From positions 1 through 18,960 of the forward strand of contig DASPUU010000126.1 in NCBI GenBank assembly GCA_035622755.1: a stretch of DNA of 18,960 nt. The letters run 5' to 3'. The notes beneath the pieces were generated by a model. That model was given only the letters and a program-made list of their open reading frames with translations, did no database searches and had not been told where the DNA came from. Made by a program: the position numbers and the translations under genes. Shown here piece after piece: positions 8,770 to 17,753 of this stretch. Within the stretch, counting starts at the first letter, position 1, and the number at the start of each line of letters is the position of its first letter. The DNA is from JADGRA01 sp035622755. GTDB lineage: Bacteria > Myxococcota > Myxococcia > Myxococcales > Myxococcaceae.

Positions 8770-9270
8770 TCAGGCCCGGATGTAGGCGTACCCCTTCGCC
8801 TCGTAGGCCATGATGGTGACGAAGCTGTTGGCCACCACCTTGAGCGGCGGGGCCACGTTCTCCGCCTTGGTGCCGGCGTGGCGGATGGCGACCGCGCACT
8901 GCTCCAGGCTCTCCACTCCGGGTGACTTGGACATCTGAGCGAGAAGCGCGGTGATCTGACCCGCATAGGGCCGGTTCTCGGGCTTGATCTTCTCCATGTC
9001 CGTCTGGACCAGGAGCGTCGCCGGCCCGCGGAAGGAGAGCACGAAGCGCGGGGTGATCCCTTGCTTCACGAGATCTTGCCGCGTCTCCTCGATGGACTCG
9101 ATCCGGAGCAGCAGCGCCTTCCCGTCGCCCTCGGTGATGTCGTAGATGATCTTGCCCTCCTTCACCCCGGCGAGCGGGGACTGGTCCCCGGGACGCCCGA
9201 AGGCGACGGCGGCGAGCAGCGAGAGCGCGGCGGCGGCGAAGGGCAACGAAGCGGCGCGGACGGCATTCAT
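8770..9270 (-). CDS. Exported DsrE/DsrF-like family protein
   Basis: A 166-residue protein starting at the ATG at 9270, with GGGGGA six bases upstream. A signal peptide is clear (MNAVRAASLPFAAAALSLLAAVAFG), so the protein should be periplasmic. The mature part follows the DsrE-like alpha/beta pattern: KIIYDITEGD, then a strand with FVLSFRGPATLLV, then LEQCAVAIRHAG and the typical end VVANSFVTIMAYEAKGYAYIRA-like. Cys125 lies at about the place of the conserved active cysteine of sulfur-carrying members. Family members such as DsrE and TusD carry persulfide sulfur, while many COG1416-type proteins are uncharacterised. It is divergent from a second DsrE-like gene next to a TsdA-type cytochrome, which suggests a role in sulfur-compound metabolism. 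Confidence 0.85.
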   Translation of the reverse strand: MNAVRAASLPFAAAALSLLAAVAFGRPGDQSPLAGVKEGKIIYDITEGDGKALLLRIESIEETRQDLVKQGITPRFVLSFRGPATLLVQTDMEKIKPENRPYAGQITALLAQMSKSPGVESLEQCAVAIRHAGTKAENVAPPLKVVANSFVTIMAYEAKGYAYIRA

Positions 9271-9476
9271 CGGAAATCCCCCGGGTTGGATGAGGCAAGC
9301 AGTATGGCCTCCGCTGCGGCAGCAGGGAACTGCGGCCATCGGGCCCGGGCGGCCCGGCCCGATCCCGGGGCCGTCCGTCGCTCCACTTGTCCCTCGGCGC
9401 GCGACCTTCTACCGTCGCGGCCGCCCGGGGTCCGGCACGGGTCCGGAGCCCGGCTCTCGAGGAATGGAGGGGAACC
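9271..9476. other. Divergent intergenic region between the two DsrE-family genes
   Basis: These 206 nt hold the start signals for two divergent operons (DsrE-cupin leftward, DsrE-like-tsdA rightward). Apart from the ribosome sites at both ends and the GC-rich inverted repeat at 9338-9363 there is no evident coding sequence. A frame on the plus strand is open from 9387 but gives an Arg/Ala-rich leader without signal-peptide character. Confidence 0.45.
9338..9363. promoter_or_regulatory. Inverted repeat in the divergent DsrE/DsrE-like intergenic region
   Basis: ATCGGGCC and GGCCCGAT form a perfect 8-bp inverted repeat around a 10-nt GC-only spacer. A second, weaker one (atggcc at 9304-9309 with ggccat at 9334-9339) abuts it. 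The pair lies midway between two divergent starts, where a shared operator would sit. High GC makes chance repeats common, so this is only suggestive. Confidence 0.35.
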
Positions 9477-10241
9477 ATGGAAATGACCAGAGGCAACTTC
9501 CTGCGCCATACGCTCGCCGCTGCCGGCGTGCTGGCGCTGGCCAGCAAGAAGGCGAACGCCCAGACCCCGCCGCCGGCGCAGCCCGCTGCGGCGCCACCGC
9601 CGCCTCCGCCGTCGGCGGTGCACTTCCCGGTGCTCAAGCCATCGGAGTACGACGAGAAGAAGATGTGGGCGGAGCTCAAGACCAAGAAGCCGCACAAGGC
9701 GGTCTACCAGTCGGTGGAGCCGCGCCTGATCATCCCCGGCCTGGCCAGCCTCTACATCCACATCCAGAACAGCTTCAACGCCGGCGAGTTCTCGTTCGGC
9801 TGGGGGAAGGGCAACGTCGGCGTCGCGGCGGTGCTCTACGGGCCGTCGATCATCCTGGCGCTCAACGACGCGATGTGGGCCAAGTACCCCTTCGGCGCCT
9901 CCTTCAACTGCAAGGACGCGAGCGGCAACCCGGAGAAGGCCAACGTCTATTACAAGGCGCAGACCTCGATGAGCTTCGACGGGGATCCAGGTGCCGGCGG
10001 CAACATCTACCAGGACTGGAGCGGTGAGGCCTGCCTCAAGCGCGGGGCGCTGTTCATGGTCTGCCACAACGCGCTCGCCGCCTTTGCCGGCATGATGGCC
10101 ATGGCCATGCACGCCGACCCCAAGGCGACGCTGGCGGAGTGGAAGGCGAACATGCTTCCCGGCTTCCTCGTCGTGCCGGCCGGCGTCGGCGCGCTGCAGG
10201 CGGCGATGGAGAACGGCTGGAAGATCCTCCCGCTGATTTGA
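9477..10241 (+). CDS. Exported DsrE-like protein upstream of tsdA
   Basis: A 254-residue protein starting at the ATG at 9477, preceded by GGAGGGG. The N-terminus (TRGNFLRHTLAAAGVLALA, then KKANAQ) is a signal peptide that looks like a degenerate twin-arginine signal with only one of the two arginines. A Pro/Ala-rich linker (residues about 30-46) follows. The mature domain has the landmarks of a DsrE-like fold: VAAVLYGPSIILALND, FMVCHNALAAFAGM with Cys196 at the usual cysteine position, and the ending MLPGFLVVPAGVGALQ. Cys145 and Cys186 are additional. I found no better family by eye. It overlaps the next gene by 4 nt (TTGA), so it is translationally coupled to the TsdA-type cytochrome and probably works with it in the periplasm. 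Confidence 0.8.
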   Translation: MEMTRGNFLRHTLAAAGVLALASKKANAQTPPPAQPAAAPPPPPPSAVHFPVLKPSEYDEKKMWAELKTKKPHKAVYQSVEPRLIIPGLASLYIHIQNSFNAGEFSFGWGKGNVGVAAVLYGPSIILALNDAMWAKYPFGASFNCKDASGNPEKANVYYKAQTSMSFDGDPGAGGNIYQDWSGEACLKRGALFMVCHNALAAFAGMMAMAMHADPKATLAEWKANMLPGFLVVPAGVGALQAAMENGWKILPLI

Positions 10242-11227
10242 TCGGCGCCCGCGTCCCTGAGCGGAGGCGGCCCCGGGGCGCCGCGGTCCTCGCCTGCGCA
10301 CTGGTGGCCGTCCTCGCCGGCCCGGCCCGGGTGCGTGCGGAGCCGGACGCCGGCCCGTCGCCCGCGCCCGGCCCGCCGCCCGGCACACGGCTGGTGCCGG
10401 CCTCGGCGCCGATCACCGAGCTCGACGCCCGGGTGCGCGATCCGGAGCGCGACCCCTTGCCGGGCGACCCGGCGCAGGCGGAGGAGATCCGGCGCGGCTA
10501 CCTGCTGTTCCTCGACACCCCCAGGCTCGCCCCCCGCATCGTCGGCGGCGCGCTCGCCTGCGGGAACTGCCACCTCAACGCCGGGCAGAAGCAGGGCGCT
10601 CTCCCGCTGGTGGGCATCGCCGCCGTCTTCCCCGAGTACAACCGCCGCTCCGGGCGCCGCTTCTCTCTCGAGGAACGGGTGGTCGGATGCTTCCTGCGCA
10701 GCCTGAATGCCACCGCGCTGCGTGCGGACGCGAGCGAGGAGCACGAGAACCACAAGCCCCACCCCGACGCCTCTGCCCCCGAGGTCCGCGCCCTCACCGC
10801 TTACCTCCGCTGGCTCTCGGAGGGGGTGACCGTCGAGGAGACCCGCGCCTGGCGCGGCTGGGCCATCCCCCCCGAGCGGCTGATCCCGGTTGGACGGCTG
10901 GATCCGCGCCGCGGCCGCCGTCTCTACCGGGAGCAGTGCGAGAGCTGCCATGGCGGGGACGGGCAGGGCGTGGACCTCGGCGGGATCAAGCCCGGGCCGC
11001 TCTGGGGCCCGCGTTCCTACAACGATGGCGCCGGCGCGGCCCGCATCTACACGCTGGCCGGCTACATCCGCCACGCCATGCCCTACACGGCTCCCGGCTC
11101 GCTCACCGACGAGCAGGCGCAGCAGCTGGCCGCCTACATCGACGGGAAGCCGCGCCCGGTGTTCCCCGGGAAGCGATTCGACTACCTGGTCGAGAAGCTG
11201 CCGGCGGACGCGGTGTATTACAAGTGA
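10238..11227 (+). CDS. tsdA: Diheme c-type cytochrome, thiosulfate dehydrogenase (TsdA) family
   Basis: TsdA couples two thiosulfate molecules to tetrathionate, or runs in reverse, in the periplasm. The 329-residue product starts at the TTG at 10238, which overlaps the previous stop; no ATG or GTG gives a sensible signal peptide, while this start gives a basic RRRPR region and a hydrophobic core ending at ARVRA. Heme 1 binds at LACGNCHLNAG (Cys108, Cys111, His112) and heme 2 at CESCHGG (Cys234, Cys237, His238). VVGCFLRSLN contains Cys151, matching the unusual cysteine axial ligand of heme 1 in known TsdA proteins. Near heme 2, YIRHAMP has Met281 but no adjacent lysine, so His/Met ligation is expected. 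PLWGPRSYNDGAGAAR is also family-typical. The YeeE/YedE pair faces it tail to tail, 18 nt away. Confidence 0.9.
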   Translation: MIGARVPERRRPRGAAVLACALVAVLAGPARVRAEPDAGPSPAPGPPPGTRLVPASAPITELDARVRDPERDPLPGDPAQAEEIRRGYLLFLDTPRLAPRIVGGALACGNCHLNAGQKQGALPLVGIAAVFPEYNRRSGRRFSLEERVVGCFLRSLNATALRADASEEHENHKPHPDASAPEVRALTAYLRWLSEGVTVEETRAWRGWAIPPERLIPVGRLDPRRGRRLYREQCESCHGGDGQGVDLGGIKPGPLWGPRSYNDGAGAARIYTLAGYIRHAMPYTAPGSLTDEQAQQLAAYIDGKPRPVFPGKRFDYLVEKLPADAVYYK

Positions 11228-11245
11228 CCCGCCGGGGGCCGGCGA

Positions 11246-11782
11246 TCAGCGAGCCGCCCGGCCCGGATTCGTCGGCAGCCATGCCACCGCCCCGAGGAAG
11301 ACGGCGCCGAGGAGCACCGCCACCAGGGGCGCCGGCAGGTGCAGCGCGCCGGGGAGCGTGAGCTTGCCCAGGTCGAGCAGCTTCACCACCGGGGCCAGCA
11401 GCGCGTCGTAGACCAGGGTGAAGACCAGCGCGCCGAAGGCCCCGCCAGCCAGCGCCAGGAGCGCGTCCTTGCGCCCCTCGCTGACTCCGACCACGCACGT
11501 GCCGGGGCAGTAGCCGCCGACGGCGAATCCGACCCCGAAGACGAGCCCGCCGGCGAGCACGCCGAGGACGTAGGCCGGCTTGATGTCGAAATGCATCGGC
11601 ACCCAGAGGCCGGCCAGGTAGACGACCATCGTCCCCACGGCGATGGTGGTAGCCATGAACTTGATGATCGACAGGTCCTCCAGCCGGAGGTTGCGAGCGA
11701 TGAGCGCGGGGCTCGAGGCGCCGGCGCGCTGGAGCAGTGCGCCCATCGCCACCCCGACCAGGAGCCCGAAGAGCTGGTCCAT
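11246..11782 (-). CDS. YeeE/YedE-type membrane protein, second half-transporter
   Basis: A 178-residue membrane protein. The ATG at 11782 was chosen because AAAGGAGG lies nine bases upstream; a GTG two codons earlier (11788) overlaps the upstream stop as GTGA but sits too close to that site. Several transmembrane helices alternate with Gly-rich re-entrant sequence. The motif VGGYCPGTCVVG (Cys92 and Cys96) is typical of the YeeE/YedE (sulf_transp) family, whose best-studied member TsuA imports thiosulfate through a chain of cysteines. TsuA-type proteins are about twice this length, so this half should pair with the product of the gene just upstream. It may supply thiosulfate or another small sulfur ion to the cell. 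Confidence 0.88.
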   Translation of the reverse strand: MDQLFGLLVGVAMGALLQRAGASSPALIARNLRLEDLSIIKFMATTIAVGTMVVYLAGLWVPMHFDIKPAYVLGVLAGGLVFGVGFAVGGYCPGTCVVGVSEGRKDALLALAGGAFGALVFTLVYDALLAPVVKLLDLGKLTLPGALHLPAPLVAVLLGAVFLGAVAWLPTNPGRAAR

Positions 11783-11784
11783 GC

Positions 11785-12324
11785 TCACCGCCCTCCTTTC
11801 TGTAGAACCCGGGCGGTGACGATGCCGGAGGCGAAGACGCCGGCGGCGAAGATCAGGCCGCTCACCGAGAGCTGGGTGATACCGGAGATGATGTGGCCGC
11901 TGGTGCAGCCGCCGGCGAGCCGGGCTCCGAAAACGATGAGGAAGCCGCCGAGGAAGGCGCCGCCGTAGCGCGCCGCGGTGCTCGTCCGGCCGGGGTGGAT
12001 CAACTCCACCCGGGGCGCGCGCTGGCGCGAGAGGCGGGCGGCGGCGAACCCGCCGATCAGCAGGCCGAGCACCAGGAAGGTCTCGGGTCGGGCGAAGTCG
12101 CCCATCTTGACCAGGTAGGTGTTGCTCCCGGCATAGCCCGGGGCGACCTGCCTGAGCAGCGCTCCGATGAAGCGCGGGTAGGTCCCGGAGACGCCGATCG
12201 GCCCCCAGAGCGCGATCGACGCCGCGCTCACCAGGCCGAAGACCGCGCCGAGCACGGCCCAGCGCGGGAGCGGACGGGCGGGGGCGACCTCGGCCGCCAC
12301 CGCCGGTTGAGGGATTGCATCCAT
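11785..12324 (-). CDS. YeeE/YedE-type membrane protein, first half-transporter
   Basis: A 179-residue membrane protein starting at the ATG at 12324, with a GGGGG stretch five bases upstream. A short polar N-terminus precedes a helix at about residues 22-40. The family motif GGCTSGHIISGITQLSVSG is present at about 138-156 with Cys140. There is no signal peptide beyond the first membrane helix. Together with Cys92 and Cys96 of the next gene this gives three motif cysteines, as in full-length TsuA-like transporters. Its stop overlaps the alternative start of the following gene, so the two are made together. Half-size YeeE/YedE pairs of this kind are common in proteobacteria. Thiosulfate as the substrate is inferred from the family and from the adjacent tsdA. 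Confidence 0.88.
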   Translation of the reverse strand: MDAIPQPAVAAEVAPARPLPRWAVLGAVFGLVSAASIALWGPIGVSGTYPRFIGALLRQVAPGYAGSNTYLVKMGDFARPETFLVLGLLIGGFAAARLSRQRAPRVELIHPGRTSTAARYGGAFLGGFLIVFGARLAGGCTSGHIISGITQLSVSGLIFAAGVFASGIVTARVLQKGGR

Positions 12325-12417
12325 CGGGACCCCCAGGCAGCGCTCGCAGTAGACCCCATCGAGGAGCGCTTGCCTAGTCGTGCGCCGGCGCTGCCGGGCG
12401 GACGGGGCGAGCGCCGT

Positions 12418-13269
12418 TCACTCCGGATACGTGTTGAGAGCGTACATGATGGCCAGCGCCACGCTGGGCTTTGCGCCGGGGCCGAAGGTGCCGCGGAAGA
12501 TCTCCACGATGGCATCGCTTCCGTAGATCTGCGAGAGCGCCCGGTTCACCGCCGGACGGAGCCCGGTTGCCCCCAGCGGCAGGACGATGGCGTAGGGCAC
12601 GTAGCCGATGTCGTCGTCCAGCATCTCGTAGACCGAGGCGTCCTTGAGCTTGCTCGCCGCCATCCCGGCCAGCATCATCTTGCCTGCTGCCAGCGCATCG
12701 GCAGTTCCGCCCTCGAAGAGCGAGATCGCCTCGTCGTAGGTCTTCGCCGGAACGACCTTGGCGTTCACCAGCCCCTTCTTCAGCGCCTCCTCCAGCGCCC
12801 GCTCGTTCGGCGTTCCGGCCACCACCGCGATGCTCTTCCCCGCCAGACCCCCGAGGGTCCGGGCGCCGAGCGACTTGCGGACGAGCAGCCCGGTGGCGTC
12901 GACCCACACCGGATTGGAGAAGTCCACCTGATCCATGCGCGAGAGGGTGGCGGTGGTGGTCCCGCATTCCAGATCGACCTGGCCCTTGCGGACGAGGTCG
13001 AGCCGGGTCTGGACGTTGGCCGGAACCCACTTCACGGCGAGCGAGGGGACCTTGAGCTGTTGCGCCAGGCTGGTGACGACGCGCTTGCAGAGCTCGACGG
13101 TGTACCCGGCCGGCTGCTCGCGCTCCTCGTAGGAGAACGGCGGGGCGTCGGTGCGGTAGCCGATGGTGATCGCTTTGCTGTCGCGGATCCGTTGCAGCAC
13201 CTTGTCCGTCGTCTGGGCGTGCGTGAGCGCAGGGAGCACAGCCGCTACGAGCAACAGCAGTCGTCGCAT
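12418..13269 (-). CDS. Periplasmic amino-acid-type binding protein, GltI-like
   Basis: A 283-residue substrate-binding protein of the SBP_bac_3 type starting at the ATG at 13269, with GAGG six bases upstream. The signal peptide MRRLLLLVAAVLPALTHA is clear. The mature protein shows AITIGYRTDAPPFSY, then VELCKRVV and QVDLECGTTTATLSR, which closely follow the E. coli glutamate/aspartate binding protein GltI, and a hinge region VDFSNPVWVD. Family members deliver polar amino acids to an ABC permease. No permease or ATPase gene lies next to it, so it is an orphan in this window. It is 93 nt upstream of the YeeE/YedE pair on the same strand and might share their transcript. A role in binding sulfur-containing amino acids is possible but unproven. 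Confidence 0.9.
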   Translation of the reverse strand: MRRLLLLVAAVLPALTHAQTTDKVLQRIRDSKAITIGYRTDAPPFSYEEREQPAGYTVELCKRVVTSLAQQLKVPSLAVKWVPANVQTRLDLVRKGQVDLECGTTTATLSRMDQVDFSNPVWVDATGLLVRKSLGARTLGGLAGKSIAVVAGTPNERALEEALKKGLVNAKVVPAKTYDEAISLFEGGTADALAAGKMMLAGMAASKLKDASVYEMLDDDIGYVPYAIVLPLGATGLRPAVNRALSQIYGSDAIVEIFRGTFGPGAKPSVALAIMYALNTYPE

Positions 13270-13420
13270 CGTGGACCTCGGAAGTGGGTTGAGAGCGGCG
13301 ACCGCGGGAGAGCGACCGGGATCGCCGTCAGACACGTGGGGCGACGGACCCTAGCACGCCGGCCCGAGCCCGATCGCCGATTCGCGCCCGGGCGAGCGGA
13401 GACAGTGTACGGTCCGGGAC

Positions 13421-14290
13421 ATGGGGAACCTGTCGCTGGTCAAGAAGAAGGACCTCTCGTCCTTCCGGAAGATCGCGCTCGGAACGTGGCGAACGGCCTA
13501 CGACCCTTCCATCTACGGGACGATCATCCTGCGGATGGACCGGGCGCATGACTACATCGCTCGCTTTCGCGCGCGCACCGGCCGCCGGCTCACCGTCAGC
13601 CACCTGATGGCCAAGGCCTCGGCGATGGCGCTCGCGCAGTGCCCCGAGGCGAATGCCGTCCTCCGCTGGAACCGCATCTACCTGCGCCAGCGCATCGGCG
13701 TGTTCTTCCAGGTCCTGATGGCCGACGAGGGCGAGGACAAGGTCGACCTCTCCGGCGCGACGCTCTACGACCTCGAGCGAAAGACCCTGCTGGAGATCGT
13801 CGACGAGTTCGAGGCGAAGGTGAAGCTGGTCCGGCAACGGAAGGACCCCGCGCTCGAGAAGACACGCGCGACGTTCCAGAGCATTCCCTATCTTCTCCTC
13901 CGGCCGTTCCTCAGGGTCCTCTCCTTCCTCAGCTTCACCCTCAACCTGGATCTCCGGGCGCTGGGAATCGCCTCGGATCCGTTCGGCAGCCTGATGATCA
14001 CCAACGTCGGCAGCCTGGGGCTCGACACCGCCTACGCCCCGCTGGTGCCCTTCTCCCGGGTCCCCATCCTCTTCGCCATCGGCGAGGTGAGGGAGCACGC
14101 CTTCGTGGAGAACGGACGTGTCACCGTGGGCCGGGCGATGAGCGTGAACGCCACGCTCGATCACCGGGTCATCGACGGATTCCACGCCTCGGCCATCGCC
14201 CGGGTCCTGCGGGAGTGGATGGAGAATCCCGACGCACACTTCGATGCGCTGCCGGGCGGACTTCCAGCCGGCGCGACAGGCCCGGTGTAA
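13421..14290 (+). CDS. Stand-alone 2-oxoacid dehydrogenase E2-type acyltransferase catalytic domain
   Basis: A 289-residue protein starting at the ATG at 13421. It consists only of the catalytic fold of dihydrolipoamide acyltransferases (E2), related to chloramphenicol acetyltransferase. SHLMAKASAMALAQCPEANA lies in the usual place. SLMITNVGSLGLDTAY matches the trimer-interface strand, and the active-site motif DHRVIDG gives His248 and Asp252. The lipoyl domain and the E1/E3-binding domain of true E2 proteins are absent, and no E1 or E3 gene is nearby. An insertion rich in hydrophobic residues (YLLLRPFLRVLSFLSF, about residues 157-172) could be membrane-associated. It may be an acyltransferase with another acyl donor. 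The kinase gene follows after 10 nt, so the two should be co-transcribed. Confidence 0.88.
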   Translation: MGNLSLVKKKDLSSFRKIALGTWRTAYDPSIYGTIILRMDRAHDYIARFRARTGRRLTVSHLMAKASAMALAQCPEANAVLRWNRIYLRQRIGVFFQVLMADEGEDKVDLSGATLYDLERKTLLEIVDEFEAKVKLVRQRKDPALEKTRATFQSIPYLLLRPFLRVLSFLSFTLNLDLRALGIASDPFGSLMITNVGSLGLDTAYAPLVPFSRVPILFAIGEVREHAFVENGRVTVGRAMSVNATLDHRVIDGFHASAIARVLREWMENPDAHFDALPGGLPAGATGPV

Positions 14291-14300
14291 GGTCGCCTTC

Positions 14301-16766
<2,466 letters not shown>

Positions 16767-16819
16767 CGAGGACGAAGGGTCACCGCCCTCGACCCGGACC
16801 GGACGAGCCAGGGCACGAG

Positions 16820-17707
16820 CTACCGGCCGGGCTCGACGTGACCCCGGAGCTCCTCGAGGAATTTCTTCCAGCGGTTCTCCGGCGAGTAGCCCAGCTCCCG
16901 CCGGAGCCGCTCCCCGGAGAAGACGAGCCGTGGCGCATCCGGTGGCGGGTGCTCGAGCGGGCGTCCGATGGCCGCCGACACCGCGGCGAGATACTCGGAC
17001 GTCGGCGCCGTCCCGTCGACCACGTTGTAGGCACGGCCGATTGCCCGCGGATCCGTCAATGCCAGGAGGATCGCATCGACCAGGTTCTCGACGTCGACGA
17101 AGGGCATCTCCGCCAGCGGCCAGAGTGGGCCGGCCGAGTCGCGGGCCCGGTCCAGCGCCCGGGGGCCCCAGTGTGAGGTGGGGTGCATGGAGAGGACGAC
17201 CACCGGCCGGAGGATGATGGCCGCCAGGCCGCTGCGCTCGGCGGCCCGTACCAGACGCTCCCCTTCCGCCTTGGTGAAGCCATAGGCGTCGAGCGGCTCG
17301 GTCCAGAGCGGGCTCTCCTCGTCGAAGGCCGTCCCCCGGCGATGGTCGTAGACGGCGACGGTGGAGATGTGCACCAGACGCCGGCAGCGTGCCGAGTCCA
17401 TCGCCTCGAGCAGGATCGCCACCCCGTCGACGTTGGTACGCCGGCAGGTGGCCAGGTCGGGCGCCCCGACGGCCGAGCAGTGAACGACGGCGTCCATCCC
17501 CTCGAGCGCTCGGCCCATGCCGGCCCGGTCCGCCACGTCCACCTGGAGCTGCTCCACCGACGCGGGCAGGCCGCTCCACCCGTGCCGGGAGATGGAGCGA
17601 ACCACCCGGTGCTCCGCGGCAAGCCGGCAGGCGACGGCGCTTCCCACGGCCCCGGATCCGCCGGTGACGAGGATCCGCTGCGGGAGGTTGGCGGGTGAGA
17701 AGCCCAT
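16820..17707 (-). CDS. NAD-dependent epimerase/dehydratase family protein (extended SDR)
   Basis: A 295-residue Rossmann-fold protein. The start at the ATG at 17707 is the closest one to the nucleotide-binding strand; a GTG at 17740 would add 11 residues and neither has a strong ribosome site. RILVTGGSGAVGSAVA (11-26) is the NAD(P) glycine motif. DAVVHCSAVGAP is the usual fourth strand. HISTVAVYDH contains the Ser of the triad, and AYGFTKAEGERL gives Tyr142 and Lys146. PFVDVENLVDAILLAL and AYNVVDG are typical of sugar-nucleotide or steroid-like epimerase/dehydrogenases. The substrate cannot be told from sequence. The tail contains RRELGYSPENRWKKFLEEL. It lies 46 nt downstream of the amidase gene on the same strand and is convergent with the kinase. 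Confidence 0.9.
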   Translation of the reverse strand: MGFSPANLPQRILVTGGSGAVGSAVACRLAAEHRVVRSISRHGWSGLPASVEQLQVDVADRAGMGRALEGMDAVVHCSAVGAPDLATCRRTNVDGVAILLEAMDSARCRRLVHISTVAVYDHRRGTAFDEESPLWTEPLDAYGFTKAEGERLVRAAERSGLAAIILRPVVVLSMHPTSHWGPRALDRARDSAGPLWPLAEMPFVDVENLVDAILLALTDPRAIGRAYNVVDGTAPTSEYLAAVSAAIGRPLEHPPPDAPRLVFSGERLRRELGYSPENRWKKFLEELRGHVEPGR

Positions 17708-17753
17708 CGTCGGCCGGGTCCCGAGCCTAGCGCCGATCACCGCCGGGCAGGGA

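Noticed and set aside
10139..10237. Upstream ATG start for the TsdA-type cytochrome
   Set aside because: It would overlap the preceding gene by about 100 nt and place an Arg-rich stretch before the signal peptide. The TTG at 10238 gives a normal signal peptide and a 4-nt coupling overlap.
11893..13551. 552-codon open frame on the plus strand across the YeeE/YedE and binding-protein genes
   Set aside because: It crosses three real gene boundaries and an intergenic region, which only a chance frame would do. The product is Arg/Asp/Glu/His-rich without domains.
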